This document shows, piece after piece, positions 49,576-59,105 of a stretch of DNA of 64,000 bases. Numbering within the stretch: the first letter of the stretch is position 1; every line of letters starts with the position of its first letter. The notes under the pieces are model-generated. The model did not search any database, had not been told where the DNA came from, and saw only the letters and a program-made list of their open reading frames with translations. Origin of the DNA: Burkholderiaceae bacterium (GTDB lineage Bacteria; Pseudomonadota; Gammaproteobacteria; Burkholderiales; Burkholderiaceae_C); contig CAJYPV010000018.1 of assembly GCA_913776825.1 (NCBI GenBank), positions 310,001-374,000 of the forward strand, written 5' to 3'. The position numbers and the translations under genes were made by a program.

Positions 49576-50751
49576 GTGGTCGAAGCAGCAACCCTGGTGG
49601 CGCGCGAACGGGCGCCGGACAGCGACGGCATGATGAACGGCAAGCCGACGACCCGTCCCATGAATATCCTGGTCGTGGATGACAAACCGCAAAACCTGCT
49701 GGCGATGACGGCCCTGTTGGCCGACACGCAGCCGGAATTGCAGGTCCTCACCGCCGAATCCGGTCCGGAAGCGCTCGAATTGCTGCTCACGCATGACGTG
49801 ATGCTGGCGCTGCTGGATGTGCAGATGCCGGGCATGGACGGATTCACCCTGGCCGAACTGATGCGCGGCACCGAGCGCACCCGGCATGTGCCGATCATCT
49901 TCCTCACCGCCGGCGCCAAGGAAAACCAACGCAGCTTCAAGGGCTACGAGGCGGGCGCGGTGGACTTCATCTACAAGCCCGTCGATGCGCATGTGCTGCG
50001 CAGCAAGGTCGCGGTGTTCGCCGACCTGCACCGCCAGCGCCTGCTGCTGGCCGAGCGCATCGCGGAACAGGAGCGCCTGGCGCGGGTCAATGCGCTGATG
50101 CTCAGCGCGCTCTCGCACGACATCCGCGGCCCGCTGTCGGTGATGATGCTCAATGCCGAGCTGCTGATTCGTCAGACCGATCAGCCCGCGATGCAGAAGG
50201 CCGGCACTCGCATGAAGGCGGCGGCCTCGCTGCTGGGACGGCAGGTCGATCACCTCGGCAGCCTGGCGCAGCGTCCCTGCGATCTGCTGAACGTGAAGGT
50301 CAAGCGCGGCGATCTCGCGACCCTCGCGGCGCAGCGCCTGGACATCGAAACCAACCAGGCGGTGCTGTGGTCGCCGCCGGAATTCGAGCGGCTGGGCGAT
50401 ACCGTGGGCGATTTCGATCCCGCGTTGATGGCGCAGGCGCTGGATCAATTGCTGATGCAGGCCGCCACGCATGCCGGCGACGCGCCGATCCGCATCCAGG
50501 TCGATGGCAATGCCCATCGCTCGCTGCTGCTGCGCGTCAGCTTCGACACGGTGCTGCCCGCCGAGGCCGCCACCCATCTCTTCGGCGGTCATGAGCCGGT
50601 GTCCGGCATGGCCTCGCCGCATGTCGGTCCCGGCCTGCACGATCCGGAGCGGGTTGCCCGCGCGCATGGCGGCTCGTTGATCGGCGGCTCGCGCCAACGG
50701 CAGGGCACGATGTTCGAGCTGCTGTTGCCGCGTCATCAGGCGGAGCGTTGA
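49576..50751 (+). CDS. Receiver plus degenerate histidine kinase, divergent from the stressosome
   Basis: A 391-residue soluble protein. A receiver (MNILVVDDKPQNLLAMTALL, acceptor Asp in LALLDVQMPGMDGF, K in IYKPVD) is followed by a linker helix and the H box LMLSALSHDIRGPLSVMMLN. The ATP-binding part is eroded: the N-box position reads LDQLLMQAATHA without Asn, the DxGxG motif is missing, and only HGGSLIGG resembles the G2 box. It may act as a phosphotransfer or phosphatase-type pseudokinase responding to a kinase of the opposite operon. Start GTG 49576 has GGGAGA upstream; ATG 49627/49630 are alternatives. Confidence 0.78.
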   Translation: MVEAATLVARERAPDSDGMMNGKPTTRPMNILVVDDKPQNLLAMTALLADTQPELQVLTAESGPEALELLLTHDVMLALLDVQMPGMDGFTLAELMRGTERTRHVPIIFLTAGAKENQRSFKGYEAGAVDFIYKPVDAHVLRSKVAVFADLHRQRLLLAERIAEQERLARVNALMLSALSHDIRGPLSVMMLNAELLIRQTDQPAMQKAGTRMKAAASLLGRQVDHLGSLAQRPCDLLNVKVKRGDLATLAAQRLDIETNQAVLWSPPEFERLGDTVGDFDPALMAQALDQLLMQAATHAGDAPIRIQVDGNAHRSLLLRVSFDTVLPAEAATHLFGGHEPVSGMASPHVGPGLHDPERVARAHGGSLIGGSRQRQGTMFELLLPRHQAER

Positions 50752-50933
50752 TGGCCACGCGTCGGGTCGACGAGCGCCGCGCGGATCGGGATCGATCTGT
50801 CGTGGGTCGCGGCTTTCACGTCCGTGACGCCGGCTGCGTCGCGTCCTACAGCCGCGTGCAGTCGGGCCCGACAGACGGCCGCGTGCTGTCGCCCTATGTT
50901 TGTCCGCATCCACAACCATTTGATGGGGACAAC

Positions 50934-51788
50934 ATGAATCAATCCTTCCAAGCCGCTCATTCCCAGCACCCGGCCGAACGCGCGGGGGCGACGCCGTCCG
51001 CACGCGCACCGGGCCGACTGCGCCTGATCGGCGCGGCGGTCGTGCTGGCCGCGCTGAGTTCCCACGCGCTGGCGGACATCACCTTCTACGAGGACCCGGA
51101 TTTCCGCGGCCGCTCGATCGGCGCGCAATCGCCGGTGCGCGATCTCGGCAGCATGGGCTTCAGCGACCGCGCGTCGTCAGTGGAAGTGCGTGGCGAGCGC
51201 TGGGAAGTCTGCGTCGACAACCGCTTCGGCGGCAGCTGCCGCGTGCTGCGTCCGGGCAGCTATCCGTCGCTGGCGTCGATGGGGCTGGATGACCGCATCC
51301 GCTCGGCCAAGCCGCTGCAAGGCGGCGACCGGGTGGACGATGCCCGCTACAGCCCTGAGCCGCAGCCGAACTATTCGCGCCGCGGCGGCGAAACGCTCTA
51401 TCAGGCGCAGGTCGTGTCGGTGCGCGCGGTGATGGGCGATTCGCAGCAGCGCTGCTGGATTGAACAGGAACAGGTGCGCAACCGGCCGAATGTCGGCGGC
51501 GCGGTCGTCGGCGGCGTGCTGGGCGGCATCCTCGGCCACCAGTTCGGCGGCGGCAGCGGTCGCGATGTGGCCACCGCCGCGGGCGCAGTGGGCGGCGCGG
51601 TCGTCGGCAGCAATGTGAACCGCAACGAGACCCGCAATGTGCAGCGCTGCGGCGACGCGCAAAACCAGGGCAACCCTGCCTACTGGGATGTGCGCTACCG
51701 CTTCCGCGGCCAGGAACACACGGTCCAGACGCAGCAGGCGCCGGGCGCCACCATCACCGTCAACGGACGGGGCGAACCACGCATCTGA
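50934..51788 (+). CDS. Exported beta-gamma-crystallin domain protein with glycine-zipper membrane segment
   Basis: A 284-residue protein with a signal peptide (LRLIGAAVVLAALSSHALA). The mature part begins ITFYEDPDFRGRSIGAQSPV and repeats the pattern once (WEVCVDNRFGGSCRVLRPGS), the two Greek-key motifs of a beta-gamma-crystallin domain, often Ca-binding and stabilising. Later, VGGAVVGGVLGGILGHQFGG and AGAVGGAVVGSNVNR form a glycine zipper of the 17-kDa surface antigen type that inserts in the outer membrane. The C-terminal part YWDVRYRFRGQEHTVQTQQA is a small beta domain also seen in that family. ATG 50934 has GGGGA upstream. No sigma-54 element is visible. Confidence 0.88.
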   Translation: MNQSFQAAHSQHPAERAGATPSARAPGRLRLIGAAVVLAALSSHALADITFYEDPDFRGRSIGAQSPVRDLGSMGFSDRASSVEVRGERWEVCVDNRFGGSCRVLRPGSYPSLASMGLDDRIRSAKPLQGGDRVDDARYSPEPQPNYSRRGGETLYQAQVVSVRAVMGDSQQRCWIEQEQVRNRPNVGGAVVGGVLGGILGHQFGGGSGRDVATAAGAVGGAVVGSNVNRNETRNVQRCGDAQNQGNPAYWDVRYRFRGQEHTVQTQQAPGATITVNGRGEPRI

Positions 51789-51869
51789 TCGATTTCAACC
51801 CCGAGGCGAGGCACGTGAGTGAGCGGCTAGGATGCGCGCACTCCGTGCCGACCCGCTTTCATTGCTCCC

Positions 51870-54800
51870 ATGCCATTCTCCAATTCAGGTATTGATCTGG
51901 ACCGTCCGCTGAAGCGGCTGCGCTGGCTGCCCTTGCCCACGCTGCTGGGCTTCGCGCTGGCGGTGTTGACCATCGTGGTCACCGCCTGGTTCTCGTGGCG
52001 CTCGCAACAGACGCAGGCCGCCACCGCCGATGCGATGACCCGCACGATGGAAGTGCAGGAGCAGATCCAGGCGCTCGGATCGGCCATCAAGGATGCGGAG
52101 ACGGGCCAGCGCGGCTATCTGCTCACCGGCGTGGATTCTTACTTGCTGCCGTTCAACACGGCGCAGGTCACGATGCCGGCGGCGGTCACGCGGCTGCGCG
52201 CGGCCTGGATGGACAACCGCTCGCAGCTCGCTCGGTTGTCCACGGTCGAGCAGTTGTTCAAGGCCAAGCTCAATGAGATGGACGAAACCATCCAGGCGCG
52301 CAAGTCCGGACAGTCCGCGCTCGCGCTGGGCACAGTGCAGGGCGATCGCGGACGCATCCTGATGGAGCGCATCCGCACGCTGCTCGGAGAAATGGAACGC
52401 GAAGAGCGCGACAGCGCCGGTGAACGCCGCGCCATTTGGGATGCGGCAGTCGTCCAGACTCAATATGTGATGTGGAGCGGCGCGATGCTGCTGCTCACGC
52501 TGGTGATCATTTCCGCCGCGCTCACCGCACGGGCCTATCGCGCCGCCAAGATCGAGGAATGGCTCAAGGCCGGCCAGGCCGCCCTGAGTCTGGAAATGCA
52601 GGGCGACCCGCAGGTCGAGCGCCTGGCCGAGGTCGTCGTCGGTTTCCTGGCCCGCTACACCGGCGCGCAGGTCGGCGCCTTCTATGTCGCGCAGAAGGAC
52701 GGCAGCTTCGAGCGCATCGCCGGCCATGCGCTGGCGGTCGATGCCGAGGCGCCGCGCGTGGTGCGCGGCGGCGAGAGCCTGCTCGGCCAGGCGGCCCGTG
52801 ATCGGCGTCCGATGCATGTGAAGTCGCTGCCTCCGGATTACCTGGCGATCTCATCGACGCTCGGCAAGACCTCGTCGAATGAATTGCTGATCGGCCCCGC
52901 TGGCGTGGATGGCCGGGTGCAGTCGGTCATCGAGCTGGGCTTTGTGCGCCCGGTCGGCGCGGCTGGCCTGGAACTGCTGAAGCGGGTCGGCGAATCGGTG
53001 GCGATGGCCCTGCGTGCCGCCAATGACCGCACGCGTCTGGAGGCGCTGCTGGAAGAAAGCCGTCGTCAGGCCGAAGAGCTGCAGATGCAGCAGGAAGAAC
53101 TGCGCGCCAGCAATGAAGAGCTGGAGGAGCAGGGCAATGCGCTGCGTGAATCGCAGATTCGTCTGGAATACCAGCAGACCGAGCTGGAGCAGAGCAATGC
53201 GCAATTGGAAGAGCAGGCGCGTCAGCTCGAACTGCAGAGCGCGGACCTGACGCAGGCCCAGCAGATCATGGCCGAGCGCGCCGAGGCGCTGGAGCGCTCC
53301 AACCAGTACAAGAGCGAGTTCCTGGCCAACATGAGCCACGAACTGCGCACGCCCCTGAATTCCACGCTGATCCTGGCCAAGCTGCTGGCCGACAACAAGG
53401 ACGGCAACCTGACGTCCGAACAGGTCCGCTTCGCCCAGACCATCAGTTCCGCGGGCAATGACTTGCTGGCGCTGATCAACGACATCCTGGACCTGTCCAA
53501 GATCGAAGCCGGCAAGGTCGACCTGCAGGTCGAGCGCGTGCCGGTGCCGCGCCTGCTGCAACAGCTGACGCAGATCTTCGCGCCCATCGCGACGCAGCGG
53601 AACCTGGCCTTCCAGCTGCAGCTCCATCCCGGCGCGCCGGATTGGCTGGAGACCGATGAAACCAAGCTCAGCCAGATCCTCAAGAACCTGATTTCCAATG
53701 CGCTGAAGTTCACCGAGAAGGGCTCGGTGCGCATGGAAGTGGGCGGCACGCAGGATGGCCGACTGGTGTTCGCGGTGAAGGACAGCGGCATCGGCATCGC
53801 GCCCGAGCAACAGGCGCTGATCTTCGAAGCCTTCCGCCAGGCGGACGGCAGCACCCATCGCAAGTACGGCGGCACCGGCCTGGGCCTGTCGATCTCGCGC
53901 GATCTGGCGCGTCTGCTGGGCGGCGACATCCATCTGCAAAGCACGCCGGGCAGCGGCAGCACCTTCAGCCTGGTGCTGCCCCAGCATCATGTGGCGCCGG
54001 CCGATGCCGATCAGCCGCGTCCGCTGTCGCCCGCGCAGCCGCCGCTGACGCCGCCGCCGGCCATGAAGCCGTCCCCGATCGCGATGACCCTGCCGCAGGG
54101 CGTCGCGACCGAAGCAGCGGTGTCGCATCCCGCGCCGACGGTGCCGGATGCGCGTCTGCCGCAGCTCGATGATGACCGTCTGGCCTGGGTGCCGGGCGCG
54201 CGGGCGATCCTGGTCATCGAGGACGACGAGCGCTTCGCCGCCATCCTGCGCGACCTGATCCGCGAGCGCGGCTTCCTCTGCCTGATGGCCCATACCGCTG
54301 AGCATGGCCTGGGCGTGGCGCAGCGCTATGCGCCGAGCGCCATCCTGCTGGACATGAACCTGCCCGACCATTCCGGCCTGGGCGTGCTGGACCGGCTCAA
54401 GCGCGAGCCGCTGACCCGCCACATCCCGGTCCATGTGATCTCGGTCGCGGACTACACCCATGAAGCGATGGAGCGTGGCGCGGTCGGTTATGCGCTCAAG
54501 CCGGTGAAGCGGGATGAGCTGGAAGTCGCGCTGCATCTGCTCGAAGCCAAGTTCTCGCAGCGCCTGCGCCGTGTGCTGGTGGTGGAGGACGATGTCCGCC
54601 AGCTCGACAGCATCCGTCACCTGCTGGCCGGCGACGAGGTCCACATCCAAGGCGTGGCGACCGCGGCGGAAGCGCTGGCGGCCCTGCGCACCTCGACCTT
54701 CGATTGCATGGTCATGGACCTGAACCTGCCGGACATGAGCGGCTATGAGCTGCTCGACCAGATGGCCCTGCAGGAGGATGTCGCCTTCCCGCCGGTGATC

Positions 54801-55391
54801 GTCTACACCGGCCACACGCTGACGCCGCTGCAGGAGCAGCAGCTGCGACGCTATTCGCGCTCGATCATCATCAAGGGCGCGCGCTCGCCGGAGCGCCTGC
54901 TCGACGAGGTCACGCTGTTCCTGCATCAGGTGGAAGCGCAACTGCCGCCGGAGCGTCAGAAGATGCTCAAGGAAGTCCGCGCCCGCGACAACATGCTGGA
55001 AGGCCGTCGGGTGCTGGTGGTGGAAGACGATGTGCGCAACATCTTCGCGTTGTCCGCCGTGCTGGAGCCCAAGGGCGTGAAGGTGGACATCGCCCGCAAT
55101 GGCCGCGAGGCGCTGGATCGCCTGACCAAGCCCGCGCAGGGCGACGGCGCGATGCCGCCGGTCGACCTGGTGCTGATGGACATCATGATGCCGGAGATGG
55201 ATGGCTACACCGCGATGCGCGCCATCCGCGAGCGGCCGGAACACAAGCGTCTGCCCATCATCGCCCTGACCGCCAAGGCGATGAAGGACGACCAGGAGAA
55301 GTGCATGGCCGCCGGCGCGAACGATTACATCGCCAAGCCGCTGGACATCGAAAAGCTCCTGTCGCTGGTGCGGGTGTGGATGCCGCGATGA
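51870..55391 (+). CDS. Hybrid histidine kinase CHASE3-GAF-coiled coil-HisKA-HATPase-3xREC
   Basis: An 1173-residue membrane kinase. Two membrane helices (~20-40 and ~193-213) enclose a CHASE3 domain ([20 protein letters not shown], typical). A GAF domain (~235-385) and a long heptad coiled coil ([20 protein letters not shown] onward) lead to [20 protein letters not shown]. The ATP domain has [22 protein letters not shown] and GTGLGLSIS. Three receivers follow: [22 protein letters not shown] and [11 protein letters not shown]; the second lacks the usual Lys-Pro motif (IIKGARSPE). This architecture is common in Burkholderiales next to cheR/cheB-type genes, and a CheR gene follows here. No sigma-54 element is visible. 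Confidence 0.92.
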   Translation: MPFSNSGIDLDRPLKRLRWLPLPTLLGFALAVLTIVVTAWFSWRSQQTQAATADAMTRTMEVQEQIQALGSAIKDAETGQRGYLLTGVDSYLLPFNTAQVTMPAAVTRLRAAWMDNRSQLARLSTVEQLFKAKLNEMDETIQARKSGQSALALGTVQGDRGRILMERIRTLLGEMEREERDSAGERRAIWDAAVVQTQYVMWSGAMLLLTLVIISAALTARAYRAAKIEEWLKAGQAALSLEMQGDPQVERLAEVVVGFLARYTGAQVGAFYVAQKDGSFERIAGHALAVDAEAPRVVRGGESLLGQAARDRRPMHVKSLPPDYLAISSTLGKTSSNELLIGPAGVDGRVQSVIELGFVRPVGAAGLELLKRVGESVAMALRAANDRTRLEALLEESRRQAEELQMQQEELRASNEELEEQGNALRESQIRLEYQQTELEQSNAQLEEQARQLELQSADLTQAQQIMAERAEALERSNQYKSEFLANMSHELRTPLNSTLILAKLLADNKDGNLTSEQVRFAQTISSAGNDLLALINDILDLSKIEAGKVDLQVERVPVPRLLQQLTQIFAPIATQRNLAFQLQLHPGAPDWLETDETKLSQILKNLISNALKFTEKGSVRMEVGGTQDGRLVFAVKDSGIGIAPEQQALIFEAFRQADGSTHRKYGGTGLGLSISRDLARLLGGDIHLQSTPGSGSTFSLVLPQHHVAPADADQPRPLSPAQPPLTPPPAMKPSPIAMTLPQGVATEAAVSHPAPTVPDARLPQLDDDRLAWVPGARAILVIEDDERFAAILRDLIRERGFLCLMAHTAEHGLGVAQRYAPSAILLDMNLPDHSGLGVLDRLKREPLTRHIPVHVISVADYTHEAMERGAVGYALKPVKRDELEVALHLLEAKFSQRLRRVLVVEDDVRQLDSIRHLLAGDEVHIQGVATAAEALAALRTSTFDCMVMDLNLPDMSGYELLDQMALQEDVAFPPVIVYTGHTLTPLQEQQLRRYSRSIIIKGARSPERLLDEVTLFLHQVEAQLPPERQKMLKEVRARDNMLEGRRVLVVEDDVRNIFALSAVLEPKGVKVDIARNGREALDRLTKPAQGDGAMPPVDLVLMDIMMPEMDGYTAMRAIRERPEHKRLPIIALTAKAMKDDQEKCMAAGANDYIAKPLDIEKLLSLVRVWMPR

Positions 55392-55557
55392 GCGCGGCCC
55401 CTCGCCAGCCAGGCGCGGCGAAGACTGGCCGCGCTCATGAATGCGCAGGACGCTTCGATCGTCGCAGCGTGAGGACGTGACGACGTGACGACCTGTCGGG
55501 GACGGTGACGAACCGGCCTCGACAGTGGGTCTGACCGACACAGGAGGCATCAGCCGG

Positions 55558-56502
55558 ATGAGCAGCAGTACCGATGATCCGCGTCGCGACAGTGGCGGTG
55601 GTCAACCCGGCCCCTGGGGCGGCCCCAGCGGCCTTCACCCGATCACCGATGGCAGCGACCTGGTCCGTGGCGACAAGGTCGGATCGAGCAGCGAGCTGGA
55701 CATCGAGGTCCGGCTGATCCTCGAAGCCATCTACCTCCGCTACCACTACGACTTCCGCGATTACGCGGACAGCTCGCTGCGCCGGCGTCTGAAGGCGGCG
55801 ATGCAGCGCTTCGAGTGTCAGACGCTGTCGCAGTTGCAGGGTCGGCTGCTGCGCGAAGCCGAGGTGTTCCGGTCCGTGCTCGGCGACCTCACGGTGCAGG
55901 TCAGCGAGATGTTCCGCGATCCGGAGTATTTCCTCGCGCTGCGCGAGCAGGTGGTGCCGGTGCTGCGCACCTATCCATCGCTCAAGATCTGGGTCGCCGG
56001 TTGCAGCAGCGGCGAGGAGGCCTATTCGCTGGCCATCCTCATGCGCGAAGAGGGCCTGCTGGAACGCACGCTGATCTACGCGACCGACATCAGCCATGAG
56101 GCGCTGTTGCAGGCGCAGGCCGGCGTTTACCGCATGGAGCTGGTGCCCGGCTTCACCGAGAACTACCAGCGGTCCGGCGGCAAGGGCTCGCTGTCCGATT
56201 ACTACACCGCCGCCTACGACCATGTGCTGCTGGACAAGAGCCTGAAGGATCGCATCGTCTTCAGCGACCACAGCCTGTCGACCGACAGCGTCTTCGCCGA
56301 AGTGCAGCTGGTCTCCTGCCGCAATGTCTTGATCTACTTCAACCGCGGGCTGCAGGACCGGGCCATCGGCCTGTTCCGCGATGCGCTGTGCCGTCAGGGC
56401 TTCCTGGGCCTGGGGGCGCGCGAGACTATCCGCTTCTCCGCGCATGCGGGCGACTTCAGCGAACTGGCGCCGCGGGAGCGGATCTACCAGAAGAAGGTCT
56501 GA
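55558..56502 (+). CDS. CheR-type methyltransferase
   Basis: A 314-residue protein. A Gly/Ser-rich lead is followed by the CheR N-terminal helical domain (FRDYADSSLRRRLKAAMQRF) and the SAM-binding domain: LKIWVAGCSSGEEAYSLAIL (motif I), IYATDISHEALLQAQAGVY, IVFSDHSLSTDSVFAEVQLV and SCRNVLIYFNRGLQDRAI. It transfers methyl groups from S-adenosylmethionine to glutamates of a receptor or kinase. No cheB or chemoreceptor is adjacent; it lies about 165 bases after the CHASE3 hybrid kinase gene, whose coiled coil could be its substrate (inference). Start ATG 55558 has GGAGG upstream at long spacing; GTG 55525 is the alternative. Confidence 0.87.
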   Translation: MSSSTDDPRRDSGGGQPGPWGGPSGLHPITDGSDLVRGDKVGSSSELDIEVRLILEAIYLRYHYDFRDYADSSLRRRLKAAMQRFECQTLSQLQGRLLREAEVFRSVLGDLTVQVSEMFRDPEYFLALREQVVPVLRTYPSLKIWVAGCSSGEEAYSLAILMREEGLLERTLIYATDISHEALLQAQAGVYRMELVPGFTENYQRSGGKGSLSDYYTAAYDHVLLDKSLKDRIVFSDHSLSTDSVFAEVQLVSCRNVLIYFNRGLQDRAIGLFRDALCRQGFLGLGARETIRFSAHAGDFSELAPRERIYQKKV

Positions 56503-56587
56503 GCGCTCGCGCTCAACTTGTGCTCGCGCTCGGCCCGCGTTCGCGTGATCGACGCGCGGGTCGTGTGGGCCGCTGAGCGCATGAAAA

Positions 56588-56631
56588 GGGCGTGAAACGG
56601 GCGTGATTTGGGCGTGATTCGGGCATGAAGC
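56588..56631 (+). repeat. Four 11-bp tandem repeats upstream of a sigma-54 promoter
   Basis: GGGCGTGAAAC, GGGCGTGATTT, GGGCGTGATTC and GGGCATGAAGC stand head to tail (56588, 56599, 56610, 56621). An 11-base period is about one helical turn, so all units face the same side of DNA. They end 31 bases before the -24 GG at 56662-63. Confidence 0.85.
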
Positions 56632-56660
56632 GGCCGATGTGCCAGGCGATGACCCATCAC

Positions 56661-56676
56661 GGGCGCGAGGCTTGCC
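56661..56676 (+). promoter_or_regulatory. Sigma-54 -24/-12 promoter for the acidic small protein
   Basis: The element reads GGGCGCGAGGCTTGCC with exact spacing. Predicted start about 56687, leader 30 bases with AGGAG before the ATG at 56717. Confidence 0.75.
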
Positions 56677-56716
56677 ATCGAACAGCATCCCCTTTCACGA
56701 CCATCAGGAGCATTCC

Positions 56717-57157
56717 ATGGCGACCAGCAGCATTCTTGGCGGCACCACCGTGCCCGAGCGTCATCCCGGCACCGGCACCGATGCCCTCGGCCCGAGCGAC
56801 AGCTCCGACAGCGGCAGCGATGTGGCGGGCGAGCGCGCGATGGCGACCGGTCCGGATGATCCGGACAACCTCGGCGCGGTGCCGTCCAACACCGACAGCG
56901 ACACCGACCGCTTCGGCACCGGCGAGCGGGCCTCCGCCACGCCCGGCGCGCGCGATCGCGAAGCCGGCGACATCCTGCCCGACAGCGTGCGCAACAGTCC
57001 GTCCGATGCGTTGGACTTCGACCGTGACAGCGAGATCGATGTCGATGAACTCGCCAGCGGCGACGACCCCAGCGCGGGGCCCGATCCCGAGCATGCGGAC
57101 GACGAGCTGGACCTCGACGACACCGAGCTGACCGGCGACAGCGCGACGCGCCGCTGA
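56717..57157 (+). CDS. Small acidic disordered protein
   Basis: A 146-residue protein dominated by Asp, Ser, Gly, Glu and Ala, for example PSDALDFDRDSEIDVDELAS and DDELDLDDTELTGDSATRR at the C-terminus. No hydrophobic core or known domain is visible, so it is probably intrinsically disordered. Strong acidity resembles hydrophilin or halophile-like protective proteins; this is a guess from composition. AGGAG precedes the ATG at 56717. It has its own sigma-54 element with upstream iterons and its own terminator, so it is an independent unit of the sigma-54 cluster. Confidence 0.72.
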   Translation: MATSSILGGTTVPERHPGTGTDALGPSDSSDSGSDVAGERAMATGPDDPDNLGAVPSNTDSDTDRFGTGERASATPGARDREAGDILPDSVRNSPSDALDFDRDSEIDVDELASGDDPSAGPDPEHADDELDLDDTELTGDSATRR

Positions 57158-57171
57158 GTCATCACCCTCGA

Positions 57172-57218
57172 CGGGCATCCGAGGCGACCGCGTCTGCGGC
57201 CGGGGCGGATGCCCGTTT
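57172..57218 (+). terminator. Rho-independent terminator after the acidic protein
   Basis: CGGGCATCCG (57172-81) pairs with CGGATGCCCG (57205-14) and is followed by TTTT. Confidence 0.8.
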
Positions 57219-57307
57219 TGCATGGGCGCTGGGATCGCCGCTCAGATGCGGGTCAGGTACCGCTCATGCGCCGGGCGGCCAGCGCTGCGCCGATGTCGGG
57301 TCGATGC

Positions 57308-57958
57308 TCAGTCGGCAGCGGGGCTGATGCGGGCCTTCAAGGCCTCGCGCATCCAGCTGAGCGCCTCGTGCTTGCGCTTGGGTGATTCGGCGGCGGTGCA
57401 GTCCTCCGGGATCCACACCTTGTAGCCGCGCACATACGCATCCATCGCGGTGCACATCACGCAGAAGTCGGTCGACAGGCCGGTCACGATCAGCTCGCGC
57501 GCGCCGAGTGTCTGGAGCAGCAGCTCCAGCGGCGTGGCGTGAAAGCCGGAATGGCGCGGCTTCAGCACCATCAGGTCTTCCTTGGCCGGTGAGAGCCGTC
57601 GGGCCAGTTGCGCGGCGGGTCCGCCCTGGCGGCGGCATTCGCTCAGCAGCGTGCGGAAGTCCGATCGCCACTGGCCAAAGTTGTCGTTGACATAGATGGC
57701 CCGCGAGCCATCGGCACAGAAGCGCTTCTTGAACGCGGCCGCCGCGCGGGCCGCTTCCAGCGCGCCGGGCGCGAGATCCTCGGCGCCATCGAAGCTCAGC
57801 GGATTGATGAAGTCGACCAGCAGCAGCACCCGCCGCGATCCGGGCAGCGTGTCTTCCGGCGTGCGGGTCACCGAGCGCCGCCGGGGCGTGCGCTCGGCAT
57901 CGGCCCCGTGTCGCGAGGACCGGGCGTCTGCGGAGGAGGTGGGGCGCGGGTCGGTCAT
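57308..57958 (-). CDS. Isochorismatase-family cysteine hydrolase
   Basis: A 216-residue enzyme. The catalytic triad is visible: Asp in VLLLVDFINPLSF, Lys in MVLKPRHSGFHATPL, and Cys in VTGLSTDFCVMCTAMDAYVRG. The family includes nicotinamidases, peroxyureidoacrylate hydrolases and isochorismatases; the FHATPLELLLQTLG region matches the hydrolase core but does not decide the substrate. The N-terminal ~45 residues are Arg/Ser-rich and probably disordered. ATG 57958 has no evident ribosome binding site, and the predicted sigma-54 transcription start (~57960) would leave only two bases of leader. Confidence 0.85.
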   Translation of the reverse strand: MTDPRPTSSADARSSRHGADAERTPRRRSVTRTPEDTLPGSRRVLLLVDFINPLSFDGAEDLAPGALEAARAAAAFKKRFCADGSRAIYVNDNFGQWRSDFRTLLSECRRQGGPAAQLARRLSPAKEDLMVLKPRHSGFHATPLELLLQTLGARELIVTGLSTDFCVMCTAMDAYVRGYKVWIPEDCTAAESPKRKHEALSWMREALKARISPAAD

Positions 57959-57970
57959 GACAGCCAGGCG

Positions 57971-57986
57971 GGCAAGGCCCGTACCC
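57971..57986 (-). promoter_or_regulatory. Sigma-54 -24/-12 promoter for the cysteine hydrolase gene
   Basis: On the minus strand it reads GGGTACGGGCCTTGCC, exact spacing. The predicted start at about 57960 makes the transcript near-leaderless for ATG 57958, as for the MscS gene. Confidence 0.68.
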
Positions 57987-58191
57987 AGGAACGCCCGCAG
58001 ACCGTGCCAGTGCGTGCGGCGGACATGCCTGAGCGCCCGATGCTGCACCCATGCGGCGCGCTTCTCTTCCCTCGGTCTGAGGATGTCTGGGCCGATCAGT
58101 TGAACGAGGCGAGGGCCGTCCGATCGATGCGGCGCGCTGCGGCTTGCAGGCGCTTATGCAGGCGGCGCGCGGACCGCTCAGGAAGACGGGA

Positions 58192-58485
58192 TCAGAGCGA
58201 CCCGGCGACCCACATCGAAGCCATCACGCCCAGCGCCAGAGCGAGCAACCAGATCGACACCGGTGCCGGCTCATCGCGGGGGCGGCGCGTCTGATGGCGA
58301 TGCGTCAGCCAGCAGGCGACCGACGCCGCGCCCGCCACCAGGAACACCACGGCGAAGCCGAGGCCTTCCACGCTGCGGCCATGGTGCATCGCCAGCGCCA
58401 GCACGACCTGGCCGAGCATCAGGCCGGCCATGCCCGACAAGGCGGTGGAGGAGAGGGCAGCCGAGGCGGGGGAAGTCTTTTTCAT
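58192..58485 (-). CDS. Small three-helix membrane protein, unknown
   Basis: A 97-residue protein with three hydrophobic segments: ALSGMAGLMLGQVVLALAM, GFAVVFLVAGAASVACWLTH and SIWLLALALGVMASMWVAG, separated by short polar loops including a basic RHQTRRPRDEP. No family recognised. The ATG at 58485 was chosen as the first in frame. No sigma-54 element is visible upstream. Confidence 0.6.
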   Translation of the reverse strand: MKKTSPASAALSSTALSGMAGLMLGQVVLALAMHHGRSVEGLGFAVVFLVAGAASVACWLTHRHQTRRPRDEPAPVSIWLLALALGVMASMWVAGSL

Positions 58486-59105
58486 GACGCAGTCGTTCGG
58501 GAGAGGGCAGGGCAGCGGGACAGCAAGGGGCAGCAGGCGCGACTGAAGGGTTGAGGAAGGACTCCGCCGCGCGGCCGCGATCGTCAGCGAGCGATTCAGA
58601 CGATGTCGGCGATGCGATGGCGCATTGCCGTACGCGTGACGTCATTCATTCGGTCTTGAATTCCGTCTTGAATGGCGCTCCACCATTGCTTCGTTGCATT
58701 CTCCAAGCCGATGTGCAGGTGCAGCAGACCCGAAACGTCGGCAATGGCGAAGTCCTTCACTGATTCACTCGAAATGAATGCTCGTGTGCGCGTGGTACCG
58801 GCACCGTAACCAGGTGTTTTCTGCGGGCGGATCGCTGTTCGCGCGGAATCGGGGAGCGATCGCCCGGTCCGCGTGGGCTGATGGTGGAAAAAGCGTCATT
58901 GCGGCGTCAGTCATTGCTGTTGCGCTGCAACAAATCGACACCCTTGAATGAGGGATTCATCACACTTCCCCAGCCTTTGTCGTCGCGTGTTCCCGGTACA
59001 TGTCCATTTTTTATGTGGGAGGACGTACAGACGGTGAAAGGCGCAAATGGTGAACTCCAGTGTCCGCGCTGTGCGGACGACTTCTCTCTCTTCGGAGCAA
59101 CCACC
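58486..59105. other. Long intergenic region upstream of the PEP-CTERM gene
   Basis: About 620 bases without a supported gene, less GC-rich than its surroundings. It contains the stretch CCATTTTTTATGTGGGAGG (59004-59022) and a perfect small hairpin GTCCGC-GCTGT-GCGGAC (59062-59078) about 30 bases before the start of the PEP-CTERM gene. I searched for GG-N10-GC with TTGC and found none with correct spacing; GGCGTCAGTCATTGC near 58904 is one base too long. The promoter is therefore probably of another type. Confidence 0.5.

Noticed and set aside
51805..51830. GAGGCACGTGAG resembling a -24 element before the CHASE3 kinase gene
   Set aside because: No GC at ten bases and no TTGC.
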